A DNA stretch of 64,000 nt, from positions 832,294 to 896,293 of the forward strand of contig NZ_CP047202.1 of assembly GCF_030408715.1 (NCBI RefSeq). The letters are read 5' to 3'. This document shows, one piece after another, positions 53,049-63,030 of the stretch (the first letter of the stretch is position 1; each line of letters opens with the position of its first letter). This DNA is from Corynebacterium confusum (lineage in GTDB: Bacteria; Actinomycetota; Actinomycetes; Mycobacteriales; Mycobacteriaceae). A program made the position numbers and the translations under genes. Below the pieces are notes generated by a model. That model saw only the letters and a program-made list of their open reading frames with translations, made no database searches and was not told the DNA's origin.

Positions 53049-56000
53049 TGACGGCAATGCTGGCCGGCCTGCTCAAGGTCGCTGCCTCCGATCCGAAGCT
53101 TAAAGGCCTGGCCACCCAGGTGGGGGAGCGCGCTCTGCACATCACCGGCATTGACCAGGCTCGTACCTGGGCGATTGGCACGCTGGCCAACCAGGCGCCG
53201 GTGATGGTGGTCACCGCGACCGGCCGTGAAGCAGAGGATCTCAGCGCCGAACTGGCCGCCATGCTGGGCGATGCCGTGGCCTATTTCCCCGCCTGGGAGA
53301 CCCTGCCGCACGAGCGTTTGAGCCCCGGGGTGGACATCATCGGCCGCCGCGCGCAGGTCCTCGACCGGCTGGCACGCGGCGACGTGCGCGTGGTGGTCAC
53401 CGCGGCGCGCGGTTTTAGCCAGCCGATCCTCAAGGAGGTGGAAGGCCGCGCGCCGATCCACCTCGCGGAGGAGGAAGAACACGACCTCACCGCGATCGTG
53501 GAGGCCCTGGACTTTAAGGCCTATCGCCACGTGGACATGGTCGCCCGGAAGGGCGAATACGCCATCCGCGGCGGGATCCTGGACGTCTACCCGACGACGC
53601 TGGACTACCCGGTGCGCGTGGAATTCTGGGGCGACGAGATTACCGATATCCGGCAGTTTTCCGTGGCCGATCAGCGCACTATCCCCGAGATCGAGGTCGG
53701 CGCCGTCGACGTCTATCCTGCCCGCGAGCTGCCCGTTACGGACGCGGTCGCGCAGCGGGCCGGGGAGTTGGCCCAGAAGCACTCGGGCAACCCCGCCCTG
53801 GTGGAGCTGCTGACCAAGCTGGGCGAGAAGATCCCCGCCGACGGCATGGAGGCGCTGCTGCCGGCGTTAAGCGATGCTCCGATGGTCACGCTGACGGATT
53901 TCCTGGACGCGGGCGCCCACGTGGTCCTGGTGGCGCCGGAGAAGATCCGCACGCGCATCTCGGACCTGGTCGACACGGATGCGGAGTTCATGGCCGCCGG
54001 CTGGGAGGCCGCCGCCATGGGCGCGGACGGCCCGCTGGCCTCGGAAGGCCTCGACCTGTCGGCGGCCAGCTTCCGCGACTACGACGAGCTCTCGGACCTG
54101 GTCACCGACTCCGGGCGCCCGCTGTGGACCTTCGCCCCGCCCGGCATGTTCGCCGCCGACGAGGCGCAGACCCTGCCGCTCGAGTTCGAGCCGGGGCCCA
54201 CCCCGCGCGGGGATCTCAAGGCCATCGATCAGATGATGGCCGAGCTGCTCGCCCACACCCAGGCCGGCGGCCGGGCGGCTTTCATCGCGCCCGCCCACGG
54301 CGCCATCAAGCGCATGGTGGATCGCTTTGCCGAGAAGGGGATCCCCACCGAGGTCGCCACCCCGGGCTGGGAGCCCGGCCCCGGTAAGGTCACCTTGTAC
54401 CAGGCGCTCAGCCACGCCGGGCTGGTCTTTCCCAAGGTGCGCAAGCTCAAGGACGCGGAGGCCCTGCCGCTGGTCGTCATTACGGAGACCGACCTGACCG
54501 GTAACCGTGTGGGCGATATCGCCGGCGCCAAACGCCGCCCGGCTAAGCGTCGCAACAAGGTCGATCCCCTGGCCCTGAAGAAGGGCGATTTCGTTGTGCA
54601 CGAAACCCACGGCATCGGCCGCTTCCTGAAGATGGCCGAGCGCACCATCAAGGCCGGGGATGAGACCTCGCGGCGCGAGTACATCGTGCTGGAATACGCC
54701 GCCTCCAAGCGCGGCCAGCCGGCGGACCAGCTGTGGGTGCCCATGGACTCGCTGGACCTGCTGAGCAAGTACACCGGTGGCGAGGCCCCGAAGCTGTCCA
54801 AGATGGGCGGCTCGGACTGGAAGAACACCAAGAAGAAGGCCCGGGCCGCCGTGCGCGAAATCGCCGGCGAGCTGGTGGAACTCTACGCCAAGCGCCAGGC
54901 CGCGCCCGGGCACGCCTTCGCGGAGGACTCACCCTGGCAGCAGGAGATGGAAGACAACTTCCCCTTCGTGGAGACCGAGGACCAGATGCTGGCCATCGAC
55001 GCGGTCAAGCACGACATGGAATCCTCCGTGCCGATGGATCGCGTCGTGGTAGGTGATGTCGGCTACGGCAAGACCGAGGTCGCCGTGCGCGCGGCCTTCA
55101 AGGCCGTCCAAGACGACAAACAGGTCGCCGTCCTCGTGCCTACCACGCTGCTGGCCCAGCAGCACTACAACACTTTCGCCGAGCGCATGGCGGGCTTCCC
55201 GCTGGAGGTTCGGGTGTTGTCCCGCTTTACCACCCAGAAGGAGGCCAAGGAGATCATCTCCGGCTTGGCGGATGGCACGGTCGACATCGTCATCGGCACC
55301 CACCGCCTGCTGCAGACCGGTGTGTACTGGAAGCAGCTGGGGCTCATCATCGTGGACGAGGAGCAGCGTTTCGGCGTCGAGCACAAGGAGCACATCAAGG
55401 CGCTCAAGGCCTCGGTCGACGTGCTGACGATGTCCGCTACGCCTATCCCGCGCACCCTGGAGATGTCCATGGCCGGCATCCGCGAGATGTCCACCATCCT
55501 CACCCCGCCGGAAGACCGGCACCCGGTGCTGACCTACGTCGGCGCCTACGAGGACAAGCAGGTCGCGGCCGCCATCCGGCGCGAGCTGCTGCGCGACGGC
55601 CAGACCTTCTTCATCCACAACAAGGTCGCCGACATCGAGAAGAAGGCGCGCGAAATCCGGGAGCTCGTGCCGGAGGCGCGCGTGGTGGTCGCCCACGGGC
55701 AGATGCCCGAGGAGGTCCTGGAAAAGACCGTGCAGGGCTTCTGGGACCGCGAATACGACGTGCTGGTGTGTACCACCATCGTGGAGACCGGCTTGGACAT
55801 CGCCAACGCCAACACCCTGATCGTCGAAAACGCCCACCACATGGGTCTGTCCCAGTTGCACCAGCTGCGCGGCCGCGTGGGGCGCTCCCGCGAACGCGGT
55901 TACGCCTACTTCCTCTACCCGAAGGGCGCCACGCTCAGCGAGACCAGCTACGACCGCCTGGCCACCATCGCCCAGAACAACGACCTGGGCGCCGGCATGG

Positions 56001-56713
56001 CCGTGGCGATGAAGGACCTGGAGATGCGCGGCGCCGGCAACGTGCTAGGTGCCCAGCAGTCCGGGCACATCGCCGGCGTCGGCTTCGACCTCTACGTGCG
56101 CCTGGTGGGCGAGGCAGTGGAGACCTTCAAGGCCCTGGCCAAGGGCGAGACCCCGCAGGTTACCGACGAGGCCCCGAAGGAAATCCGTATCGATCTGCCG
56201 GTGGACGCCCACATCCCGGAGCGCTACATCAACTCCGAGCGCCTGCGCCTGGAGGTATACCGCAAGCTGGCGGCCTCCCAGGACGACAAGGACCTGCGGG
56301 CCGTGCGCGAGGAGATGGAGGACCGCTTCGGCCCCGTGCCCACCGAGGTCCTGCGCCTGCTGGCCGTGGCGCGGCTGCGCCACCAGGCGCGCCGGGCGGG
56401 TATCTCCGACGTCACGGTGCAGGGCACCCGCCTGAAGTTCCATCCAGTCGAGCTGCCCGATTCCAAGCAAGTGCGCCTCAAGCGCCTGTACCCGGGGTCG
56501 AATTACCGGGCCGCGGCCCAGGCATTGCAGGTGCCTTTCCCGAAGGCGGGCCGGAACGTCACCTCCCCGCAGCTGCGCGATACGGAGCTGGTGCAGTGGG
56601 TGGCCGATTTCATCTCCGCCATGTTCGAAGTGGACAAGATCGACGTCACCGGCGACGATCCGGGCAATCCCACGCCGAAGGACAAGAAGAACGTTATTTC
56701 GGTGGGGCAGTAG
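53048..56713 (+). CDS. mfd: Transcription-repair coupling factor
   Basis: A 1221-residue ATPase that removes RNA polymerase stalled at DNA lesions and recruits UvrA. The order is a UvrB-like region (residues 1-340; YFPAWETLPHERLSP), the RNA-polymerase-interacting CarD-like domain (KKGDFVVHETHGIGRF, near residue 513), and a RecG-like motor with Walker A GDVGYGKTEVA (near 670), the DEEQ box in IVDEEQRFGV, TMSATPIPRTLEMS and RGRVGRSRERGYAY. The C-terminal autoinhibitory TRCF domain follows (near 1030-1130). ATG 53048 overlaps the TetR stop. Confidence 0.97.
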   Translation: MTAMLAGLLKVAASDPKLKGLATQVGERALHITGIDQARTWAIGTLANQAPVMVVTATGREAEDLSAELAAMLGDAVAYFPAWETLPHERLSPGVDIIGRRAQVLDRLARGDVRVVVTAARGFSQPILKEVEGRAPIHLAEEEEHDLTAIVEALDFKAYRHVDMVARKGEYAIRGGILDVYPTTLDYPVRVEFWGDEITDIRQFSVADQRTIPEIEVGAVDVYPARELPVTDAVAQRAGELAQKHSGNPALVELLTKLGEKIPADGMEALLPALSDAPMVTLTDFLDAGAHVVLVAPEKIRTRISDLVDTDAEFMAAGWEAAAMGADGPLASEGLDLSAASFRDYDELSDLVTDSGRPLWTFAPPGMFAADEAQTLPLEFEPGPTPRGDLKAIDQMMAELLAHTQAGGRAAFIAPAHGAIKRMVDRFAEKGIPTEVATPGWEPGPGKVTLYQALSHAGLVFPKVRKLKDAEALPLVVITETDLTGNRVGDIAGAKRRPAKRRNKVDPLALKKGDFVVHETHGIGRFLKMAERTIKAGDETSRREYIVLEYAASKRGQPADQLWVPMDSLDLLSKYTGGEAPKLSKMGGSDWKNTKKKARAAVREIAGELVELYAKRQAAPGHAFAEDSPWQQEMEDNFPFVETEDQMLAIDAVKHDMESSVPMDRVVVGDVGYGKTEVAVRAAFKAVQDDKQVAVLVPTTLLAQQHYNTFAERMAGFPLEVRVLSRFTTQKEAKEIISGLADGTVDIVIGTHRLLQTGVYWKQLGLIIVDEEQRFGVEHKEHIKALKASVDVLTMSATPIPRTLEMSMAGIREMSTILTPPEDRHPVLTYVGAYEDKQVAAAIRRELLRDGQTFFIHNKVADIEKKAREIRELVPEARVVVAHGQMPEEVLEKTVQGFWDREYDVLVCTTIVETGLDIANANTLIVENAHHMGLSQLHQLRGRVGRSRERGYAYFLYPKGATLSETSYDRLATIAQNNDLGAGMAVAMKDLEMRGAGNVLGAQQSGHIAGVGFDLYVRLVGEAVETFKALAKGETPQVTDEAPKEIRIDLPVDAHIPERYINSERLRLEVYRKLAASQDDKDLRAVREEMEDRFGPVPTEVLRLLAVARLRHQARRAGISDVTVQGTRLKFHPVELPDSKQVRLKRLYPGSNYRAAAQALQVPFPKAGRNVTSPQLRDTELVQWVADFISAMFEVDKIDVTGDDPGNPTPKDKKNVISVGQ

Positions 56714-56854
56714 CCGCCGATAGCTGAGAACAGAGGGCTTCCGACTCACGACTTCCCCGTCAGACAATTTAGCTTGGCAGGGGTAAGTTTCTCTCTTAAT
56801 GAAAATTGGCACCATGACCTGCGGATGTCATAAATCACTTTAAGGCGTTAACAG

Positions 56855-56882
56855 TGTTATCGGGCATAACATTGGGTAAAAT
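56855..56882 (+). promoter_or_regulatory. adhA promoter region with palindromic operator
   Basis: TGTTAT-CGGGC-ATAACA (56855-56871) is a perfect inverted repeat, and a TAAAAT -10 box (56877-56882) follows after five bases. The repeat therefore occupies the -35 region. Further down, CTTTGCA (56951-56957) and TGGGGT (56969-56974) resemble RamB and RamA half-sites. In C. glutamicum adhA is known to be controlled by RamA and RamB. Confidence 0.5.
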
Positions 56883-57122
56883 TGGCCTAGGCCCTGGTTC
56901 GCCTCGGCAACTACCTGGACGGGTCTGCGCCGCGTCGTGTTAATGCTGTTCTTTGCAGGTTTCGCACGTGGGGTAAGGCCCTAGCGTGGTCCCTTCGCCA
57001 CTTCTACGCTGCTGGTTACGGCACTTTCGCCAGTAGGTGTTACTCCCATCGAAGAAGCCACGGGTGACTTGTTCAAGTGGTCCGCCTGGGGCAGTGAGCA
57101 ACGTAGAAAGGAACCAACCGCC

Positions 57123-58148
57123 ATGTCTGATCAATTCCGCGCCGCGGTCGTCGAAGAATTCGGCCCCCGGCTCAACCTCGAGGACATTGACCTGCCGGAG
57201 CCCGGCCGCAACCAGGCCCTGGTCAAGAACATCGCTTCCGGCATCTGCCACACCGACGTCCACGCCGCCGGCGGGGACTGGCCCGTCAAGCCGGAACCGC
57301 CCTTCGTGCCCGGCCACGAGGGCGTCGGCGAGGTCATCAAGCTGGGGCCGGGCGAGCACGACGTCGAGGTAGGTGACATCGTGGGCAATGTTTGGCTCTG
57401 GTCCGCGTGTGGCACCTGCGAATACTGCCGCACCGGCCGAGAGACCCTGTGCAACGAGGCCGAATACGGCGGCTACACCGTCGACGGCTCCTTCGGCCAG
57501 TACATGCTGGTTGATACCCGCTACTGCGCGCGTATCCCCGAAGGCTCCGACCCCATTGAGGTGGCCCCCATCCTGTGTGCCGGCGTGACGGTCTACAAGG
57601 GCCTCAAGGAAGCAGAGACCAAGCCGGGCCAGTTCATGGTGATTTCCGGCATCGGCGGCCTCGGCCACGTGGCCGTCCAGTACGCCGTGGCCATGGGCAT
57701 GCGCGTTATCGCCGTGGATATCGCCGACGACAAGCTGGAGCTGGCTAAGAAGCACGGCGCCGAGTTCGTCGTCAACGCCAAGGACCAGGATCCGGCCCAG
57801 GCCGTGGAAGAATACACTAAGGGCGGCGCCCACGGTGTGCTGGTGACCGCGGTCCACCCGCAGGCCTTCGGCCAGGCCATTGGTATGGCGCGCAAGGGCG
57901 GCACCATCGTCTTCAACGGTCTGCCCCCGGGAGACTTCCCGGCGCCTATCTTCGACATCGTCTTCAAGGGTCTGACCATCCGCGGCTCCTTGGTCGGTAC
58001 GCGCCAGGACCTGGAAGAGGCGCTGGACTTCTACGCCCGCGGCAAGATCAAGCCCACCGCCACCGAGGTCAAGCTGGACGACGTCAACGACGTCTTCGAC
58101 GGCCTCATCAACGGTGGCGTGGACGGCCGCCGCGTCATCCGCTACTAG
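57123..58148 (+). CDS. adhA: Zinc-dependent alcohol dehydrogenase
   Basis: A 341-residue medium-chain dehydrogenase oxidising ethanol or other primary alcohols with NAD. Catalytic zinc ligands are Cys in GICHTDVHA and the GHEGVGEV His-Glu pair. The structural-zinc loop has CGTCEYC and ETLC, and the nucleotide-binding loop is GIGGLGHVAVQYA (about residues 172-184) with Asp after the second strand (VIAVDIADDK), indicating NAD. ATG 57123 has AAAGGA upstream. The leader of about 230 bases and several regulator-like sites point to carbon-source control. Confidence 0.92.
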   Translation: MSDQFRAAVVEEFGPRLNLEDIDLPEPGRNQALVKNIASGICHTDVHAAGGDWPVKPEPPFVPGHEGVGEVIKLGPGEHDVEVGDIVGNVWLWSACGTCEYCRTGRETLCNEAEYGGYTVDGSFGQYMLVDTRYCARIPEGSDPIEVAPILCAGVTVYKGLKEAETKPGQFMVISGIGGLGHVAVQYAVAMGMRVIAVDIADDKLELAKKHGAEFVVNAKDQDPAQAVEEYTKGGAHGVLVTAVHPQAFGQAIGMARKGGTIVFNGLPPGDFPAPIFDIVFKGLTIRGSLVGTRQDLEEALDFYARGKIKPTATEVKLDDVNDVFDGLINGGVDGRRVIRY

Positions 58149-58197
58149 CCGCGTCCCCGAGCGCTAGCTGCTAGCTAGCCCGCGAAATCACAACGAA

Positions 58198-58233
58198 AAA
58201 GCCCGGTTGTTGCATTGAGAGCAACCGGGCTTT
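58198..58233. terminator. Bidirectional terminator between adhA and lysI
   Basis: AAAGCCCGGTTG (58198-58209) and CAACCGGGCTTT (58222-58233) are perfect 12-base arms. The left flank is AAAA and the right arm ends in TTT, serving both convergent transcripts. Confidence 0.9.
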
Positions 58234-58272
58234 GCCGCGTGCCTGGGCCGTGTGGTCTTTAAAGTGGCGCTG

Positions 58273-59772
58273 TTAGCTGAGGCTGAGTGAGCCGGTACTC
58301 AGTCCCCAGATGGCAATGGCGGCGCCGATGGTCACGACGACGACCACGCCCCACTCGAAGGCGTTGAAGACGCGCTCGCGCTTGTACAGGCGGGTGCCGA
58401 CGTAGGGGATCATGCCCGGGATAACCGCCAGGGCTCCTAAGAGCACGTAGACGGGATCGGCGGCGTAGATGAGCCAGACCGAGTAGATGAAGGCGACCAG
58501 CGCGATGGCGAAGTGGCGGCGGTTGTCCCGGCGGCTGACCTCGGGCCCGGAGATATCGAAACGAACCCCGGCGTGCGGGTGGTTCAGGCCCTTGCCGCGC
58601 ACCGTGAGCAGGAGCAGGTAGAAGGCGGAGAAGATATAGGGCAACAGGTACATGATGGTCGCCAGCTGCACCATGGCGTTGTAGGAGGTCTCATTCAGGT
58701 AGAAGATGATGATGAAGACTTGGATGACCGAGGTGGAAATCAGCTGCGCGACCCACGGGGCGCCGGCCACGTTGACGGTGCCGATGCGGCGGGGGATGAG
58801 GCTATCGATAGCCATCATCACGATGGGCTCAGCGCACAGCATCTGCCAGGAAACGTAGGCGCCCAGCACGGACAGGCACAGACCCAGGGAGATGAGCGCA
58901 CCGCCCCACGGGCCGACCACGGCGCTAAGAACCGAGGCCATGGAGTTGTCCGGTAGTGCGGCGAGCTCTTCCTGGCTCAGGACGCCGAAAGATAGCATGG
59001 ATACGGACACCAGCAGCGCGAGGACGGAGAAGAAACCGACGACCGTCGCGCGGCCGACGTCGCCGCGGGTGCGGGCCTGCTTGGAGTAGACGGACGCGCC
59101 CTCCACGCCGATGAAGACCCAGACGGTAAAGAGCATGATGCCCTGGACCTGCTCGAACAGGCTGGCTTCGGAGGCCCGACCCCAGAAGTCGAAGGTGAAC
59201 CTGTCCAAGCTGAACCCGAGGAAGGCGACTAAGACGATGAAGGCCAGGATGGGGACCAGCTTGGCTACGGTGGTCACCAGGTTCATGAAGGCAGCCTGCT
59301 GGATGCCGCGGGCTAGCACGGCGAAAATCAGCCATGTCATGGCCGAAACGGCCAGGGCGGAGGTCCATTGGTGATCCGCGTTGAAGAACGGAATGTAGTG
59401 GCCGACGGTGTTGAAGAAGAGGGTGGCGTAGCCGACCTGCGCCATGACAGAGCCGAGCCAGTAGCCCCAGCCGGAGGTGAAGCCGATGAAATCACCCAGG
59501 CCGGCGCGCACGTAGGAATACACCCCGGAGTCGAGGTGGGGCTTGCGGTGTGCCAGGATTTGGAAGACGAAGGCGACTGACAGCATGCCCACGCCGGCGA
59601 TGAGCCAGCCGATGAGCATGGCGCCTGGGCCGGCCACGGAGGCGATGTTTTGCGGCAGGGAGAAGATGCCCGCGCCCACCGTGGAGCCGATAATGAGCGC
59701 TACCAGCGTCCATAGCGTCACGGAGTGGGAGCGGCCCGTCGCTGCCACCACCGGGGAATCTTGATTAGTCAC
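58273..59772 (-). CDS. lysI: Basic amino acid permease (LysI/APA family)
   Basis: A 499-residue APC-superfamily protein of twelve to thirteen spans. The first-helix signature is LVALIIGSTVGAGIFSLPQN, and GVEGASVYSKQARTRGDVG lies in the mid-protein consensus of basic amino acid/polyamine antiporters. In C. glutamicum the gene in this position, next to mfd and mazG, is lysI, an L-lysine permease, so lysine is the likely substrate; arginine:ornithine exchange is an alternative. The start is GTG 59772, apparently leaderless. Confidence 0.87.
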   Translation of the reverse strand: MTNQDSPVVAATGRSHSVTLWTLVALIIGSTVGAGIFSLPQNIASVAGPGAMLIGWLIAGVGMLSVAFVFQILAHRKPHLDSGVYSYVRAGLGDFIGFTSGWGYWLGSVMAQVGYATLFFNTVGHYIPFFNADHQWTSALAVSAMTWLIFAVLARGIQQAAFMNLVTTVAKLVPILAFIVLVAFLGFSLDRFTFDFWGRASEASLFEQVQGIMLFTVWVFIGVEGASVYSKQARTRGDVGRATVVGFFSVLALLVSVSMLSFGVLSQEELAALPDNSMASVLSAVVGPWGGALISLGLCLSVLGAYVSWQMLCAEPIVMMAIDSLIPRRIGTVNVAGAPWVAQLISTSVIQVFIIIFYLNETSYNAMVQLATIMYLLPYIFSAFYLLLLTVRGKGLNHPHAGVRFDISGPEVSRRDNRRHFAIALVAFIYSVWLIYAADPVYVLLGALAVIPGMIPYVGTRLYKRERVFNAFEWGVVVVVTIGAAIAIWGLSTGSLSLS

Positions 59773-59778
59773 CCGTTA

Positions 59779-59784
59779 AAACTA
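59779..59784 (-). promoter_or_regulatory. Putative -10 box of lysI
   Basis: TAGTTT on the minus strand, 6 bases before GTG 59772. Confidence 0.4.
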
Positions 59785-59827
59785 TCGTGTATACCGCCTG
59801 CAAGGGAATTCAGCGAAGACGCCCCCC

Positions 59828-59833
59828 TATACT
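59828..59833 (+). promoter_or_regulatory. -10 box of the MazG-like gene (leaderless)
   Basis: TATACT ends 8 bases before ATG 59842; no Shine-Dalgarno sequence. Confidence 0.6.
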
Positions 59834-59841
59834 CGGGGTCT

Positions 59842-60453
59842 ATGACTGTCCTGCTGCTCGATGAACGTTGGCCCACCCTGATCCCCATGCAGGCGCACGG
59901 CCGGCTTGCCGGCCCGGTGTCTTTCACCAGCGAAGTTCCCGTGAAGGTGCGGTGGAATTTCTCCGACCTGGTCACCGGGGAAACGCCCGAGGGCCTGCTG
60001 GTGACCACCGACGACAACGACCCGGAGGCCCGACGCCGGATTGCGGCGGGCGAGGCGGTCATCGAGGCGGAGTCGCGGCAGGACCCGGTCGGCCAGGCGC
60101 AGCGCGTGATGACCCGGGCGTTGCACATCGGGGAATGGGAGCGGGCGCAAACGCACACCAGCCTGCTGTCGTACCTGGAGGAAGAATCCACCGAATTCGC
60201 CGAGGCGGTGCGCTCCGGCGCCGCGGAAGGAGAGCTCTGCACCGAGCTTGGCGACGTCTTCCTACAGGTGCTCTTCCACGCCGAAATCGCCAGCCGCCGG
60301 GGTGCTTTCGAGTTCGCGGACGTGGCGGCCAGCTTTGTCACCAAGATGCGGCTGCGCAGCCCCTACCTCTTCGATGGCACGCGCACGGTCGTACCCAGCG
60401 AAGAGCAGGAGCGCCTCTGGCAGAAGGGCAAGGCCCGCAGCCGCCGTTCTTAG
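59842..60453 (+). CDS. mazG: MazG-family nucleotide pyrophosphohydrolase-like protein
   Basis: A 203-residue protein. The C-terminal half carries a MazG fold: EEESTEFAEAV (first metal-binding helix, about residues 113-123) and ELCTELGDVFLQVLFHAEIA (second). These supply the EExxE and ExxD metal ligands that hydrolyse NTPs to NMP and pyrophosphate. The N-terminal 100 residues are a separate domain (MTVLLLDERWPTLIPM, then VKVRWNFSDLV) found in actinobacterial homologues. It fits the mazG position next to lysI in C. glutamicum. Confidence 0.85.
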   Translation: MTVLLLDERWPTLIPMQAHGRLAGPVSFTSEVPVKVRWNFSDLVTGETPEGLLVTTDDNDPEARRRIAAGEAVIEAESRQDPVGQAQRVMTRALHIGEWERAQTHTSLLSYLEEESTEFAEAVRSGAAEGELCTELGDVFLQVLFHAEIASRRGAFEFADVAASFVTKMRLRSPYLFDGTRTVVPSEEQERLWQKGKARSRRS

Positions 60454-60457
60454 CTGC

Positions 60458-60565
60458 TTAGGCGCCCTGGCGCAGGGTAGAAGACAGCAGTGGGAGGTAG
60501 TCGCCCAGCTGGATGGGCGAGAGCGTCTGACCGTTGGGGTTGAGCTCACGCAGGTTTCGGCTGTT
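60458..60565 (-). pseudogene. Possible 3' remnant of a gene between mazG and the transglycosylase
   Basis: The minus strand reads 35 codons without a start codon, ending NPNGQTLSPIQLGDYLPLLS and a short tail before TAA 60458-60460. Just upstream an in-frame stop breaks it, while a neighbouring frame continues with SAKFYLGSLRALTGQQ. This looks like a degraded coding sequence. From memory C. glutamicum carries porB/porC porin genes in this interval, but I cannot show that this is their remnant. Confidence 0.3.
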
Positions 60566-60716
60566 GGCCGGTTAAAGCCCGTAGAGAGCCCAGATAGAAC
60601 TTCGCCGAGAAGTTGTGGCAGAAGTTAAAAGAGTGACAAATATTGCAAACTAGTGACCGTTTTCGCCGCGGGAAACCCTCTCATGTCGCGGTTCGCCCCG
60701 GGCAATACCGGGCCGG

Positions 60717-60722
60717 TAGGAT
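60717..60722 (+). promoter_or_regulatory. Putative -10 box of the transglycosylase gene
   Basis: TAGGAT ends 8 bases before GTG 60731. An ATG inside the spacer would stop after three codons, which supports the GTG. Confidence 0.55.
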
Positions 60723-60730
60723 ATGACCCC

Positions 60731-61528
60731 GTGACTCAACGGACGGGCAAGACGGCACGAAGGGGATGCGGCTGCGCCGCGGTCCTCGCCATCGTGCTGG
60801 TCGTCGCGCTGGTTGGCTGGTCGCTGTCCTTTCTGGGCGCGCCGTCGCCCGTGCGGAAGCTCGATCCCGTGCCGGAAAACGTCCCGCCGGAAGCCCCGGC
60901 AGAGGTCGCCGAGATCAACGTCCACGCGCCGGGCCGTACCGCCGACAAGCTGACTTACTGGGCCCAAGACCTGTCCGAGCAGACCGGGATCCCGGCGCAA
61001 GCGCTGCGCGCCTACGGCAACGCGGAGCTCATCGCCCGAGATTCCTGGCCGGGCTGCAACCTGCGTTGGAACACCCTGGCCGGCATCGGCTACGTGGAGA
61101 CCCGGCACGGGACCTACTCGGGCAACTGGTTCAAACCCTCCTCGCTGGATGACAACGGCTACCCGCAGCCACCCATCGTCGGCATCAGCCTGGACGGGAC
61201 CAACAACACGGCGGAGATCCCGGACACGGACAATGGCGAGTTCGACGGGGATACCGAGTACGACCGGGCCGTAGGCCCCATGCAGTTCATCCCCGAGTCC
61301 TGGAAGCGCGTCGGGGTGGACGCCAACGGGGACGGGCACCCGGACCCGAACCAGATCGACGACGCCGCGGCCGGCGCGGCGAAACTGTTGTGCTTGGACG
61401 GACGTGACCTGTCGCACGAGCAAGGGTGGGTTGACGGCGTGTTCGCCTACAACCAATCCGGGGAATACGTGCGGAAAGTTGCCGCTGCAGCCAATTCTTA
61501 TGCCGTCGGCCAACCGGCCACCAGCTAG
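60731..61528 (+). CDS. Membrane-anchored lytic murein transglycosylase-like protein
   Basis: A 265-residue protein. An uncleaved-looking anchor (AVLAIVLVVALVGWSLSFLG, residues 15-34) follows a basic start. The outside domain is of the SLT/MltB type: GIPAQALRAYGNAE, the catalytic Glu in LAGIGYVETRHG (near residue 124), VGPMQFIPESWKRVG and a DANGDGHPDPNQIDDAA calcium-loop-like segment, and the final FAYNQSGEYVRKV. It would cleave glycan strands to anhydromuramyl products during wall growth. It is 127 bases upstream of eno in the same orientation. Confidence 0.9.
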   Translation: MTQRTGKTARRGCGCAAVLAIVLVVALVGWSLSFLGAPSPVRKLDPVPENVPPEAPAEVAEINVHAPGRTADKLTYWAQDLSEQTGIPAQALRAYGNAELIARDSWPGCNLRWNTLAGIGYVETRHGTYSGNWFKPSSLDDNGYPQPPIVGISLDGTNNTAEIPDTDNGEFDGDTEYDRAVGPMQFIPESWKRVGVDANGDGHPDPNQIDDAAAGAAKLLCLDGRDLSHEQGWVDGVFAYNQSGEYVRKVAAAANSYAVGQPATS

Positions 61529-61646
61529 GGCGGGCGCCCGGCTTGGCGGATATGGCCACGCTGCGGGCAAGTTTTCGGTAAAAATGGAAGCTAGGTAGGC
61601 GCCCCATGTTTTGGGGCGCGCCCACATCTAACCTCTAGAGGAGTGA

Positions 61647-62933
<1,287 letters not shown>

Positions 62934-62952
62934 GCGCACTTACAACTAGAAT

Positions 62953-62970
62953 TTCAGCCCCGGGTCTGAA
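62953..62970 (+). terminator. Weak hairpin after eno
   Basis: TTCAGCCCC followed by GGGTCTGAA, complementary at 8 of 9 positions with almost no loop. There is no U-run, so it is unlikely to stop all eno transcripts. Confidence 0.35.
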
Positions 62971-62971
62971 C

Positions 62972-63024
62972 TGCTCCCCATTAGTTGGACTGAGAAATCA
63001 GTTGCCAACAACTAGTGGGGAGCA
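62972..63024. repeat. Inverted repeat at the IS3 left end covering the orfA ribosome site
   Basis: 16-base arms TGCTCCCCATTAGTTG (62972-62987) and CAACTAGTGGGGAGCA (63009-63024) differ at one position. The right arm contains GGGGAG, the ribosome site for TTG 63031. The loop has a further small stem CTGA-GAAA-TCAG. Confidence 0.75.
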
Positions 63025-63030
63025 TTTTCT

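Noticed and set aside
58162..58179. GCTAGCTGCTAGCTAGC repeat after adhA
   Set aside because: It is short and imperfect with no further structure; the adjacent terminator explains the interval.
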